Origin: an uncultured Bacteroidota bacterium
GTDB taxonomy: Bacteria > Bacteroidota > Bacteroidia > Bacteroidales > VadinHA17
Assembly (NCBI GenBank): GCA_903824785.1
Contig: CAIJYD010000017.1
Location: 1-51,193, forward strand
Reading direction: 5' to 3'
DNA length: 51,193 nucleotides
The translations under genes were made by a program, and so were the position numbers. The first letter of the stretch is position 1. Each line of letters opens with the position of its first letter. The notes under the pieces are model-generated. The model did not search any database. It saw nothing but the letters and a program-made list of their open reading frames with translations, and was not told where the DNA came from. This document shows, piece after piece, positions 18,490-26,469 of this stretch.

Positions 18490-19653
18490 ATGGAACGGAC
18501 GAAAAACTGCCTTGCCAAACTGGAAAGGATGAATAAAGCACTTAATCACGAAGAACCTGACAGGGTTCCTATAAGTGACTTCTTCTGGGGAAGCTTTGTA
18601 ACCAACTGGAGGAAGGAACTAAACCTTCCTGCCGATGCAAGCCCTTATGATTACTACGACCTCGACTGGATAGTTACCACTCCTAATATGGATCCATTAA
18701 TCCGCCCTTTTGAAACCATAAGGGAAAACAGTGAAGAGGTAGTAATAAAAACAGGATTTCTGGCAACATTGAGGAAAAGGTTTGATTTTCCAATGCCTGA
18801 GTTTATGGCTTTTGATATTGATACAATCGAGAAACTTGAAGCATTTGAATTTGATGATCCTGCCGCCCCGGCACGCTTTTTTTCATCAGGCGATAACCAG
18901 ATCGCAGGTGTCGGCGACGGATTTGAACGTAACTCCGCTGCCTGGATTGATACAGTGAAAAAACTCCATCCCGACTTCCCTGTTTATGGCAGCATTATTG
19001 AATGTTCGGAATGCCTGACGAGACTTATCGGGCAGGAGAACTCACTTTTCTGGATTGGCATGTACCCCGACAGGCTGGGCGAATGTATTAACCGGATAGG
19101 ACAGTTTTATCTCGATTGTACCAAAGCCCAGATTAAAGCTGCCGGAGGATTGCTCGATGGCTTTGTTATCTGGGGCGATGTGGCATATACCTATTCAATG
19201 CTTTTTGATCCGCAGTACTGGCGCGAGTATTTCAAACCGTGGGTTAAAGCTATGATTGATGAATGTCATAAGAACAACCTTCCTGTCATCTATCATGGAT
19301 GTGGAAATGTTAACATGATTTTTGAAGATTTTATAGGAATGGGTCTCGATGCTTATAACCCCCTGGAAGTAAAAGCAGATATGGATGCAGTTGCTCTTAA
19401 AAAGCGATATGGCTCTCAAATAGGCTATTGCGGAAACAATGATATCAAAGTATGGGAAACAGGTGATCTGGAACTTATTAAGCGGGAAACTCTGAAGAAG
19501 CTCAATGCTGCAAAACAGGGAGGCTTTATTTTTCAGTCCGACCACTCTGTCTCAAGTTCCGTATCAGGCAAAACTTATGATTATATCGTTAAACTGGTTC
19601 GTGAATATGGTAAATATCCTCTCAGACTGGGCGAGTATGATTTGGAGATATAA
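18490..19653 (+). CDS. Uroporphyrinogen decarboxylase-like / MtaA-type methyltransferase homologue (2)
   Basis: 387 residues, UroD superfamily, start MERTKNCLAKLERMNKALNH. Unlike the paralogue at 13394 it keeps the complete H-x-C-Xn-C zinc set of MtaA-type methyltransferases: H269 and C271 (YHGCGN) and C314 (IGYCGNND). It could therefore be a metal-dependent methyltransferase, or act on a different acid substrate; no corrinoid partner is encoded nearby. It shares the block with GH2, GH30, ThuA and aminotransferase genes, an arrangement that suggests processing of modified sugars (inference). The region upstream holds only a weak promoter-like match. Confidence 0.75.
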   Translation: MERTKNCLAKLERMNKALNHEEPDRVPISDFFWGSFVTNWRKELNLPADASPYDYYDLDWIVTTPNMDPLIRPFETIRENSEEVVIKTGFLATLRKRFDFPMPEFMAFDIDTIEKLEAFEFDDPAAPARFFSSGDNQIAGVGDGFERNSAAWIDTVKKLHPDFPVYGSIIECSECLTRLIGQENSLFWIGMYPDRLGECINRIGQFYLDCTKAQIKAAGGLLDGFVIWGDVAYTYSMLFDPQYWREYFKPWVKAMIDECHKNNLPVIYHGCGNVNMIFEDFIGMGLDAYNPLEVKADMDAVALKKRYGSQIGYCGNNDIKVWETGDLELIKRETLKKLNAAKQGGFIFQSDHSVSSSVSGKTYDYIVKLVREYGKYPLRLGEYDLEI

Positions 19654-19809
19654 CCGTCATTCATACACTTTTGTTAAAAATACATAATATCTGCCCGGGA
19701 AGAGTTGTGCCGTCGAAATTTCTGGATGTAATTCTATTATTTTGTATTTAGCCTGGCTGAATTTTACATGCTGATGGATTACTATAAGTTACATTAATCT
19801 GCCTGAACC

Positions 19810-20865
19810 ATGAATTACAAGAAATTATTTTTTCTGACTGCATTGTTTCTCTCTATTGTATTACCTTCAGGCGCAGTGATTATTAGCGGAGAATCATTCT
19901 ATAAGCTTAAACCTGTTGATGCAGAAGCAGTCTATTTTACTCCGGCAGCTTTTCAGATTACCGCCGATGGTAAAACCGATGTTTCTGATGCTCTTCAGGG
20001 GGCAATTAATAAAATGAAGCTGGAACAGAATTATGGAATCATTTTTATTCCCGAAGGGACGTTTAAGATCTCAAGAACAATATACATCCCTGCTGCAATC
20101 AGAATTATTGGTTACGGTCAAAAACGCCCGTTGTTTATTCTGAAAAAGAACACTCCGGGTTATCAGACACCTGTATTTAAAGCACTTGTTCTTACGGAAC
20201 GAGGCGGCCAGCATGAAGGTTTTGTTGTGGCAGCGCTCGACTGGCTTAAGGTTTACGCTGCTGATAATAACATTGGAATAACGGTTATTAATCATGCCAA
20301 TGACATTAATGAAGAATTTCTGGCAGACTATAAGGTGATTATTCAGCTTAATTATCCTCCATATACCTGGAATGAAAAAGCTATGGCTGCCTTTGTTAAA
20401 TATATTGAAGAAGGCAGGGGAGGATGGGTCGGCTTCCACCATGCATCTCTTCTTGGCGAATTTGATGGTTACCCGATGTGGAACTGGTTCTCCGGTTTTA
20501 TGGGAGGGATCAGGTTTAAGGGCTATATAGCTGAAACGGCTTCCGGAACGGTAAACGTGGAAGATAAAAAACATCCGGTTATGAAAGGAGTATCCTCTTC
20601 ATTTGTCATCAGCGATGATGAGTGGTACACTTTTAACAAAAATCCACGCCCGAACGTACATGTGATAGCAACCGTAGACGAATCGACTTACAAACCCACT
20701 TCCGATATTAAGATGGGCGACCATCCCGTAATATGGACCAATGAAAAGATGAAAGCCAGAAATGTCTATTTCCTGATGGGTCACGATGGTTCGCTCTTAA
20801 AATCGAAAGATTTTACCACTATGTTTTCAAATGCAATTAAATGGGCCTCAGGTAAATATAATTGA
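19810..20865 (+). CDS. ThuA-domain protein with partial pectate-lyase-like N-terminus
   Basis: 351 residues with signal peptide (MNYKKLFFLTALFLSIVLPSGA). Residues about 44-118 look like the first coil of a Pectate_lyase_3/GH55-type beta-helix (FQITADGKTDVSDALQGAIN, IIFIPEGTFKISRTIYIP, IRIIGYGQKRP). The beta-helix then breaks off at about 119-123, and a complete ThuA domain (glutamine-amidotransferase-like fold) begins at FKALVLTERGGQHEGFV and runs to the end, with WVGFHHASLLG and FLMGHDGSLL. ThuA domains are linked to sugar metabolism without a settled activity. The join is in frame with no stop, so it is either a genuine chimera made by deletion or an assembly join. Both halves have similar composition. 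Confidence 0.8.
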   Translation: MNYKKLFFLTALFLSIVLPSGAVIISGESFYKLKPVDAEAVYFTPAAFQITADGKTDVSDALQGAINKMKLEQNYGIIFIPEGTFKISRTIYIPAAIRIIGYGQKRPLFILKKNTPGYQTPVFKALVLTERGGQHEGFVVAALDWLKVYAADNNIGITVINHANDINEEFLADYKVIIQLNYPPYTWNEKAMAAFVKYIEEGRGGWVGFHHASLLGEFDGYPMWNWFSGFMGGIRFKGYIAETASGTVNVEDKKHPVMKGVSSSFVISDDEWYTFNKNPRPNVHVIATVDESTYKPTSDIKMGDHPVIWTNEKMKARNVYFLMGHDGSLLKSKDFTTMFSNAIKWASGKYN

Positions 20866-20952
20866 TAAATTTTTCAGGAAAAAGTTAGTTTTCACCAAAA
20901 GAAACATCTATTTTAGTTGAATTAACATATAAACTTAAAAAGGGAGGTTGTT

Positions 20953-22137
20953 ATGCCAGGTCCGGGAGCATATTGGTTTGGGGAAGAAGAGATTGAAGCA
21001 GTAATGGAGGTTATGAAAGGTGGATATCTTTTTCGATATGGAAGCGAAAATGATCCAAAGTTTCTCCATAAAGTTTCTTCGCTGGAAAAAGAGTTTGCAA
21101 AGTACACCGGAGTTGAATTCGCTCTGGCAACATCTTCAGGAACTGCATCTTTGCTGGCCTCGGCTATTGCACTTGGCTTAAAACCGGGTGATGAAATTAT
21201 TGTGCCGGCTTATACATTTGTTGCAAGCTATTCATCGATGCTTTTTGCAGGACTGGTTCCTGTCCTTGCCGAAATAGATGAGAGCCTTACCCTTGATGCT
21301 GATGATATTGAACGCAGGATAACCCCGCGAACAAAAGCCATTATGCCTGTTCATATGCTGGGCAACCCTTGCAATATGGACAAAATTATGAAGGTGGCAG
21401 TTAAACATAATTTGCTTGTTCTGGAAGACTGCTGTCAGGCAGCAGGTGCTACATACAAAGGGAAAAAAGTTGGCTCGATAGGTAATATCGGAGCATTTTC
21501 CCTTAATATATTTAAAACGATTAACAGCGGCGACGGGGGGCTGGTTACAACCGATGATAGTGCCCTTTATGAAGTTGCTTTTGGAGTTCACGACCAGGGG
21601 CATAAGCCAATGCGGTTTGGTGTTGAAGTAGGTACAAGAAATGTTCTCGGACTTAATTTCAGGATGAATGAAATAACGGCTGCGGTAGGGCTTGCACAGC
21701 TGGGAAAGATAGACCGAATAGTTGAAACCTTGCGTGGAAAAAGAAGCATGCTTAAGAGTTTAATCGCTCAGGAAGTGGGTTTTAAATTCAGAATTCTTAA
21801 TGATCCGGAGGGTGACTGTGCAACAGTATGTGCCGTTGTTTTCAATACAAGGGAAAAGGCTGCTTTAGTTTCCGGGAAGCTCGGATCAAAAACTGTTGAC
21901 CAGAGTGGCTGGCATGTCTATGCAAATATGGAGCATATATTGAATCATCTTAAAAATCTGGGACAACCTCATACAAAAGGTTCATATCCGGTGACAGATG
22001 ATATTCTCAGCCGTACAATGATCATAAGCATTGGTGTTGTCGATGGTGGCCTTGGTGCCGGCTGGGGAATTAACATCAATTCAACAGATTCTGAGATTGA
22101 AGCAGCTGCAAAACAATTCAGGGAAGCATGCAAATAG
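20953..22137 (+). CDS. DegT/DnrJ/EryC1/StrS-type PLP aminotransferase
   Basis: 394 residues, fold type I PLP enzyme of the sugar aminotransferase family. SSGTASLLASAIALGLKPGDEI binds the cofactor phosphate, D159 sits in LVLEDCCQAAGA, and K188 in FSLNIFKTI is the Schiff-base lysine. The LNFRMNEITAAVGLAQL segment near 235 is diagnostic. It usually aminates keto-sugars on nucleotide carriers. Placed between ThuA and GH30 genes and without dTDP-sugar partners, its role here may be different, possibly scyllo-inosose-like or free keto-sugar amination (inference). A clear Shine-Dalgarno AGGGAGG lies 5 bp upstream of the ATG, unusual in this phylum. It overlaps the next gene by 10 bp. Confidence 0.88.
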   Translation: MPGPGAYWFGEEEIEAVMEVMKGGYLFRYGSENDPKFLHKVSSLEKEFAKYTGVEFALATSSGTASLLASAIALGLKPGDEIIVPAYTFVASYSSMLFAGLVPVLAEIDESLTLDADDIERRITPRTKAIMPVHMLGNPCNMDKIMKVAVKHNLLVLEDCCQAAGATYKGKKVGSIGNIGAFSLNIFKTINSGDGGLVTTDDSALYEVAFGVHDQGHKPMRFGVEVGTRNVLGLNFRMNEITAAVGLAQLGKIDRIVETLRGKRSMLKSLIAQEVGFKFRILNDPEGDCATVCAVVFNTREKAALVSGKLGSKTVDQSGWHVYANMEHILNHLKNLGQPHTKGSYPVTDDILSRTMIISIGVVDGGLGAGWGININSTDSEIEAAAKQFREACK

Positions 22138-23636
22138 ACAGAAAAATGGGAAAATATTCTTTCATAATGAACCGTTTGTCCGGTTTTGCCCTTGTATCAG
22201 GGGTGGTTATAATGTTAAGTTGCTGCAATAGATCGGGAGGCACTGAAATAACTGTCTTTTCATCATCACAGGATGGGGACAGGATGACCAGAATAAGTGG
22301 TTTGCATTTCGCTAAGGACAAACTATCATCACTTCCGGAAATAAAGGTGGATGAGCTGAAGCAGTTTCAAAAAATAGATGGATTTGGAGCAACGTTTAAC
22401 GAAGCGGGGATGATATGCCTGAACTCTCTTAACCCTGAACAGAAGGATAGCGTTTTAAAAGCGCTGTTCGATCCTGAATCAGGTGCCGGTTATACTTTGA
22501 TGAAGTCACCCATTGCAGCCTGCGATTTTGCCTCTGCCGGTCCATGGTATACCTACAACGATACCCCCGGTGATACATCAATGGTTAATTTCAGTATTGA
22601 GAGAGATTTAAAGCCAGATGGCATTATTCCTTTTATCAGGGGAGCATCTGCATTTGGTAAATTTGAGATCGAATCGCCGGCAGATTTTGCGCCAGACTGG
22701 ATGTACTTCAGCCTTAAAAAAGGTGAAAAGCATATTAAACCGGAATACTACAGGGCGCTGGCCAGATATTATTCCAGATATATTAAAGCCTATGCTGAAA
22801 ACGGAATTACAGTTAACTATCTGAACCTGTTCAATGAAGCGGATAACCCGTGGTATTCAAATGTAACCTATGTAGTAATGGGTGAGCTTATTAAGAACTT
22901 TGTGGTTCCCCAGCTTCGCGCCGATGGACTGACTACCATGATCCAGCTTGGTGAAACCAGCAATCGTCCTGAGGCACTGGCGAAATTTCCGGATGTGCTG
23001 AACGACCCTGACGTCAGAAAGCATATCAGCTCACTAACTGTTCACGGTTATGACTGGAATAAATTTTCGACCCTTTCGGAATTGCATGAGAAATTTCCTG
23101 ATCTGCCAATATGGATGACGGAGGTTTGTTATGTCACCGGAACACTTTTTCCGAAAGGTGGGCCGGCGAAGTCACCTGTTTATGAGTTTTCTGATGGTGA
23201 ATTCTGGGGTAACATGATTGTAAACGATATGAAGAATCATGTCTCAGGGTGGATATACTGGAACATGATACTTGACCAGGAGGGTGGGCCATGGCTTGTT
23301 TCAACTGAACATGGTGACCCTGATCCAAACCAGCAGCATCCGGTAGTGATAATTGACAGGATTACCAAAAAGGTTACATACACAGGTTTATATTATTATC
23401 TGGCACATTTCAGCAGATTTGTCAGACCAGGTGCCTATCGCATCGAATGTACCGGAGGTTCTCCATCACTTAATTTTGTTGGATTCCGGAATGCAGACGG
23501 CTCAATAATAGTAAATGTGATAAATAATGGTGATGAAACGGATTGCAAGATCTCCCGGAATAATAAGATGCTTATACAAAAGCTTAAATCCCATTCCGTT
23601 ACAACGATCAGGTGGAATGATACAGCTAAAATTTGA
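22128..23636 (+). CDS. GH30 family glycoside hydrolase, lipoprotein
   Basis: 502 residues. The first ATG (22128) overlaps the aminotransferase by 10 bp and has an AGGGAAG ribosome site; ATGs at 22146 and 22167 are alternatives. In every case the hydrophobic stretch ends in a lipobox-like IMLSC (Cys32). The mature enzyme is a TIM barrel with flanking beta-sandwich: FGATFNEAG, acid/base E237 in NLFNEADN, nucleophile E332 in IWMTEVCY, and a C-terminal beta domain beginning near 430 (FSRFVRPGAYRIE). GH30 enzymes include glucosylceramidases, beta-1,6-glucanases and xylanases; substrate undetermined. It closes the glycan block, ending 33 bp from the convergent PTS operon. Confidence 0.88.
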   Translation: MQIDRKMGKYSFIMNRLSGFALVSGVVIMLSCCNRSGGTEITVFSSSQDGDRMTRISGLHFAKDKLSSLPEIKVDELKQFQKIDGFGATFNEAGMICLNSLNPEQKDSVLKALFDPESGAGYTLMKSPIAACDFASAGPWYTYNDTPGDTSMVNFSIERDLKPDGIIPFIRGASAFGKFEIESPADFAPDWMYFSLKKGEKHIKPEYYRALARYYSRYIKAYAENGITVNYLNLFNEADNPWYSNVTYVVMGELIKNFVVPQLRADGLTTMIQLGETSNRPEALAKFPDVLNDPDVRKHISSLTVHGYDWNKFSTLSELHEKFPDLPIWMTEVCYVTGTLFPKGGPAKSPVYEFSDGEFWGNMIVNDMKNHVSGWIYWNMILDQEGGPWLVSTEHGDPDPNQQHPVVIIDRITKKVTYTGLYYYLAHFSRFVRPGAYRIECTGGSPSLNFVGFRNADGSIIVNVINNGDETDCKISRNNKMLIQKLKSHSVTTIRWNDTAKI

Positions 23637-23669
23637 GTTTCCTTGATTTTAACATAAACCCGGTTTATC

Positions 23670-24410
23670 TTATTTGAATTTCCCTATAATAAGTGAAGCC
23701 GCAGCTGCATCAAGAAGAATTTCACAATTTGGATGCAGTTGAACCACTGAAGCAGGTATATCGGTAGTAACCGGACCGAGAAGAGCCTTTTCAATAATCT
23801 CCGCTTTGTGTGCCCCTTTTGCTATCAGAATAAGTTTCCGGGTATGCATAATGTTTTTTATTCCACGCGTTAATCCGCCCAGTACGGTTTCCGGAGGCAC
23901 TTGTGTTTCACGGCGCACCCTCGCCTCAAAGTCGGGATCCATCGGAGAGACCCATGTTTCACTCTCAAATGGCGTTCCGGGCTGGTTGATGCCAATGTGC
24001 CCGTTCCCGCCGATACCAAGCATCTGGAGATCTGCTCCGCCGCGTTCCGCAAGACGTTTTTCAAATAATATGCATTCAGCCTCAAAGTTATCTGACATTG
24101 TCGGAGGCATTATGAAATTTTCTTCAGGGATCCCGAGGGGGATTGCCAGCTGATTCATAATCATTGTATAACAGCTTCCTGAATATTCGCGTGGCAGATT
24201 AGTCAGTTCATCAACATTGAAAAGTGTAATTCGTGATATGTCGAATGGATAAAGGCCGAATATTTCCGATACAATATCGTGCATCCCTTTTGTGGTTTGT
24301 CCGGTTGAGAGCCCGATAACTGAATCAGCTTTTTGAAGCATCTGTGCTATTATCCTCCATGCTGCGATACGGTCAAATTCACTTTCGGTTTTTGCAATTG
24401 TAATTTTCAT
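23670..24410 (-). CDS. nagB: Glucosamine-6-phosphate deaminase-like (NagB family) protein
   Basis: 246 residues, NagB/GPI-like isomerase fold: GLSTGQTTKG near residue 33, FNVDELTNL (D67, E68) and LGIGGNGHIGINQPG (131-145). The predicted reaction is amino-sugar-6-phosphate to keto-sugar-6-phosphate plus ammonia. Catalytic D67 and H138 (E. coli D72, H143) are present. The partners D141 and E148 of E. coli NagB are N136 and Q143 here. Asn at the first site is known in some Gram-positive NagB proteins; Gln at the second is unusual and could mean altered substrate or pH behaviour. Last gene of the PTS operon, 74 bp after HPr. No nagA is present, so the transported sugar may be a free amino sugar (inference). 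Confidence 0.85.
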   Translation of the reverse strand: MKITIAKTESEFDRIAAWRIIAQMLQKADSVIGLSTGQTTKGMHDIVSEIFGLYPFDISRITLFNVDELTNLPREYSGSCYTMIMNQLAIPLGIPEENFIMPPTMSDNFEAECILFEKRLAERGGADLQMLGIGGNGHIGINQPGTPFESETWVSPMDPDFEARVRRETQVPPETVLGGLTRGIKNIMHTRKLILIAKGAHKAEIIEKALLGPVTTDIPASVVQLHPNCEILLDAAAASLIIGKFK

Positions 24411-24484
24411 AGGTTAATAATTTATTTATTATGCTGAAGGAACCCCGGCGCCAACTGCTAAGAGCTTCTTCTTCAGTATTTTCT

Positions 24485-24745
24485 TTATTTTAAAATATCA
24501 TTAAAAAATGTATCAATAGCCTTAGCTGCCTCCGGTTCATCCGCACCTTCTATTATTACCGAAATTGTGTCGCCGCATTTTGCAGACAAGGCAAGTATAT
24601 TCAGAATGCTTTTAGTCTGAACCTGCATTTCATCTTTTTTCAGAATGATTGTTGATTTATACAACCTTGCCAGTTTCAGTAAAACAGCTGCCGGCCGGGC
24701 ATGCATGCCATGGGGGTCAAGAATTGTGTAATCCTTTGCTATCAT
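24485..24745 (-). CDS. ptsH: Phosphocarrier protein HPr
   Basis: 86 residues, full-length HPr. I chose the ATG at 24745, which overlaps the EI stop codon by 4 bases (ATGA) and has a strong AAGGAGG site; a longer frame into ptsI would be 22 residues extended with no homology. H15 in DPHGMHARPA is the EI-phosphorylated histidine. S46 in TKSILNILAL is the serine that HPr kinase would modify, but no hprK is in the window. It passes phosphate from EI to the EIIA at 28630-29046. Confidence 0.95.
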   Translation of the reverse strand: MIAKDYTILDPHGMHARPAAVLLKLARLYKSTIILKKDEMQVQTKSILNILALSAKCGDTISVIIEGADEPEAAKAIDTFFNDILK

Positions 24746-26451
24746 CTCATAACCTCCTTTAAATATGATGTTATAGTGACTGAATTCTCCATTTTCATTA
24801 CCTTCCTGCATACCTCCCGTGCGTCTGACATGCTGTTCCTGATAATAATGTTTTTAATTGCAGGTATGGAGGCAGCACCCATTGAAAACTCGTCAAGACC
24901 CATTCCGAGCAGAAGAAGTGTTGCCAGAGGATCTGACGCCATCTCTCCGCATAATCCAACATGCTTTTTATGTTTATGCGCCTGTTCTGTTACATTATAA
25001 ATCAACCGTAACACACCCGGGTTAAAATGGGTGTATAATTCCGAAATTTTGTTATTCATCCTGTCGACGGCTAGCGTGTACTGACATAAATCGTTTGTGC
25101 CAATGCTGAAAAAATCAACCTCTTTTGCCAGGATATCAGCCATCAGTGCCGCGCTTGGAATTTCAATCATTATCCCCAGTTCAGTATTCCTGTCGAATTC
25201 AATACCTGAAGTTGTCAGCTCCTCCATTGCTTCCTGAACGCATCCTTTTGCCTGCTTTACCTCATCAGCATTGCAGATCATCGGGAACATTATTTTCAAC
25301 TTTCCAAAAATGCCTGCTCTTAATATGGCTTTAAGCTGAGTTATGAAGATCTCCTTCTGATCCAGACAAATACGAATGGCTCTGTAGCCAAGAAACGGAT
25401 TCGTTTCAGGAGGGATCTTAAAATATGGCAGATGCTTATCGCCTCCAATATCAAGTGTGCGAACCACGACAGGGTTGTTTCCTGAATTAACTGCAACCTG
25501 TTTGTAAAATTGAAATTGTTCTTCTTCATTGGGGAAAGATGTCCTTCCCATAAAAAGCAATTCACTCCTTAGAAGTCCGACCCCTTCACCACCGTTTTCA
25601 AAAACCTGACCCAGATCCACGGCACTCGAAATGTTGGCATAAAGGTTGATTTTATGTCCGTCTGTTGTTATGGGCGATATGTTTTTAAGCGTTTTCAATA
25701 ATGCGTTTACTTCAGCAAATATTTTTTGTTTTTCAATATAACTTTTTATCGTATTCTGGTCGGGTCTGATGATTACCTCTCCGGTGGAACCATCAATGAT
25801 TACAGTATCGTTTTCTTCAATCTTCGCTAATCCTGCTCCGCAGCCAACGACAGCCGGAATTCCCTTTGCTTTTGCTATTATGGCTGTGTGGGATGTTTTT
25901 CCGCCAAGAATGGTAGCAAAACCTGCAATTTTTGTTATATCAAAAGTAATTGTATCGGAGGGAGAAATATCTTCAGCAATAACTATATTGTCCTTGCCAG
26001 AAAGATTCATTGCCGAAAAGTTGTTATTCAGATGGTTGAGAATGCGGTTGCCAATATCCTGTATATCCGAAGCCCGGGCGCTGATATATTCATCTTCAAT
26101 ATTTCTCAGCATTTGAGCAGCAGCTGCAATGACCTCAATTACAGCATCTCCGGCTGTTTTAAATTCATTGTTTATCTTATCCAGAACGTCACTCTCAATT
26201 TGAGGGTCGCTCAGAAATTCAATCTGAGTTTCAAGAATTTCAATTTCTTCCCTATCGGTGGGGAACGATTTATTCAACTTAAAAGCTTCAATTCCGGCTA
26301 TGGAATCGCTGACAGCTTTTTTGAATTTCTCCGATTCAATCTGTTTATCTTCATCGTTTTCAAGTATATTGCCAGAAACCGATATCTCAGTTTTTTTAAA
26401 AAGATATGCTTTTCCGATTGAAATACCGGGTGAAACACCAATTCCATTCAT
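24742..26451 (-). CDS. ptsI: PTS Enzyme I (phosphoenolpyruvate-protein phosphotransferase)
   Basis: 569 residues, usual EI length. The N-terminal domain has the HPr-binding helical part and the active H188 in GGKTSHTAIIAKAKGIP. The C-terminal PEP-binding barrel shows LLRSELLFMGR, FFSIGTNDLCQYT and the HVGLCGEMASDP motif with the catalytic cysteine. Uses PEP to phosphorylate HPr. It lies 18 bp after the fused EIIC-EIID gene and overlaps ptsH, so general and sugar-specific components are in one operon. That is unlike most genomes, where ptsHI is separate. Confidence 0.97.
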   Translation of the reverse strand: MNGIGVSPGISIGKAYLFKKTEISVSGNILENDEDKQIESEKFKKAVSDSIAGIEAFKLNKSFPTDREEIEILETQIEFLSDPQIESDVLDKINNEFKTAGDAVIEVIAAAAQMLRNIEDEYISARASDIQDIGNRILNHLNNNFSAMNLSGKDNIVIAEDISPSDTITFDITKIAGFATILGGKTSHTAIIAKAKGIPAVVGCGAGLAKIEENDTVIIDGSTGEVIIRPDQNTIKSYIEKQKIFAEVNALLKTLKNISPITTDGHKINLYANISSAVDLGQVFENGGEGVGLLRSELLFMGRTSFPNEEEQFQFYKQVAVNSGNNPVVVRTLDIGGDKHLPYFKIPPETNPFLGYRAIRICLDQKEIFITQLKAILRAGIFGKLKIMFPMICNADEVKQAKGCVQEAMEELTTSGIEFDRNTELGIMIEIPSAALMADILAKEVDFFSIGTNDLCQYTLAVDRMNNKISELYTHFNPGVLRLIYNVTEQAHKHKKHVGLCGEMASDPLATLLLLGMGLDEFSMGAASIPAIKNIIIRNSMSDAREVCRKVMKMENSVTITSYLKEVMR

Positions 26452-26469
26452 CTCTCTTTATTTACATTA

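Noticed and set aside
24746-24811. Longer HPr start inside ptsI
   Set aside because: The extra 22 residues have no HPr homology, and the ATG at 24745 has a strong ribosome site and the expected H15/S46 numbering.
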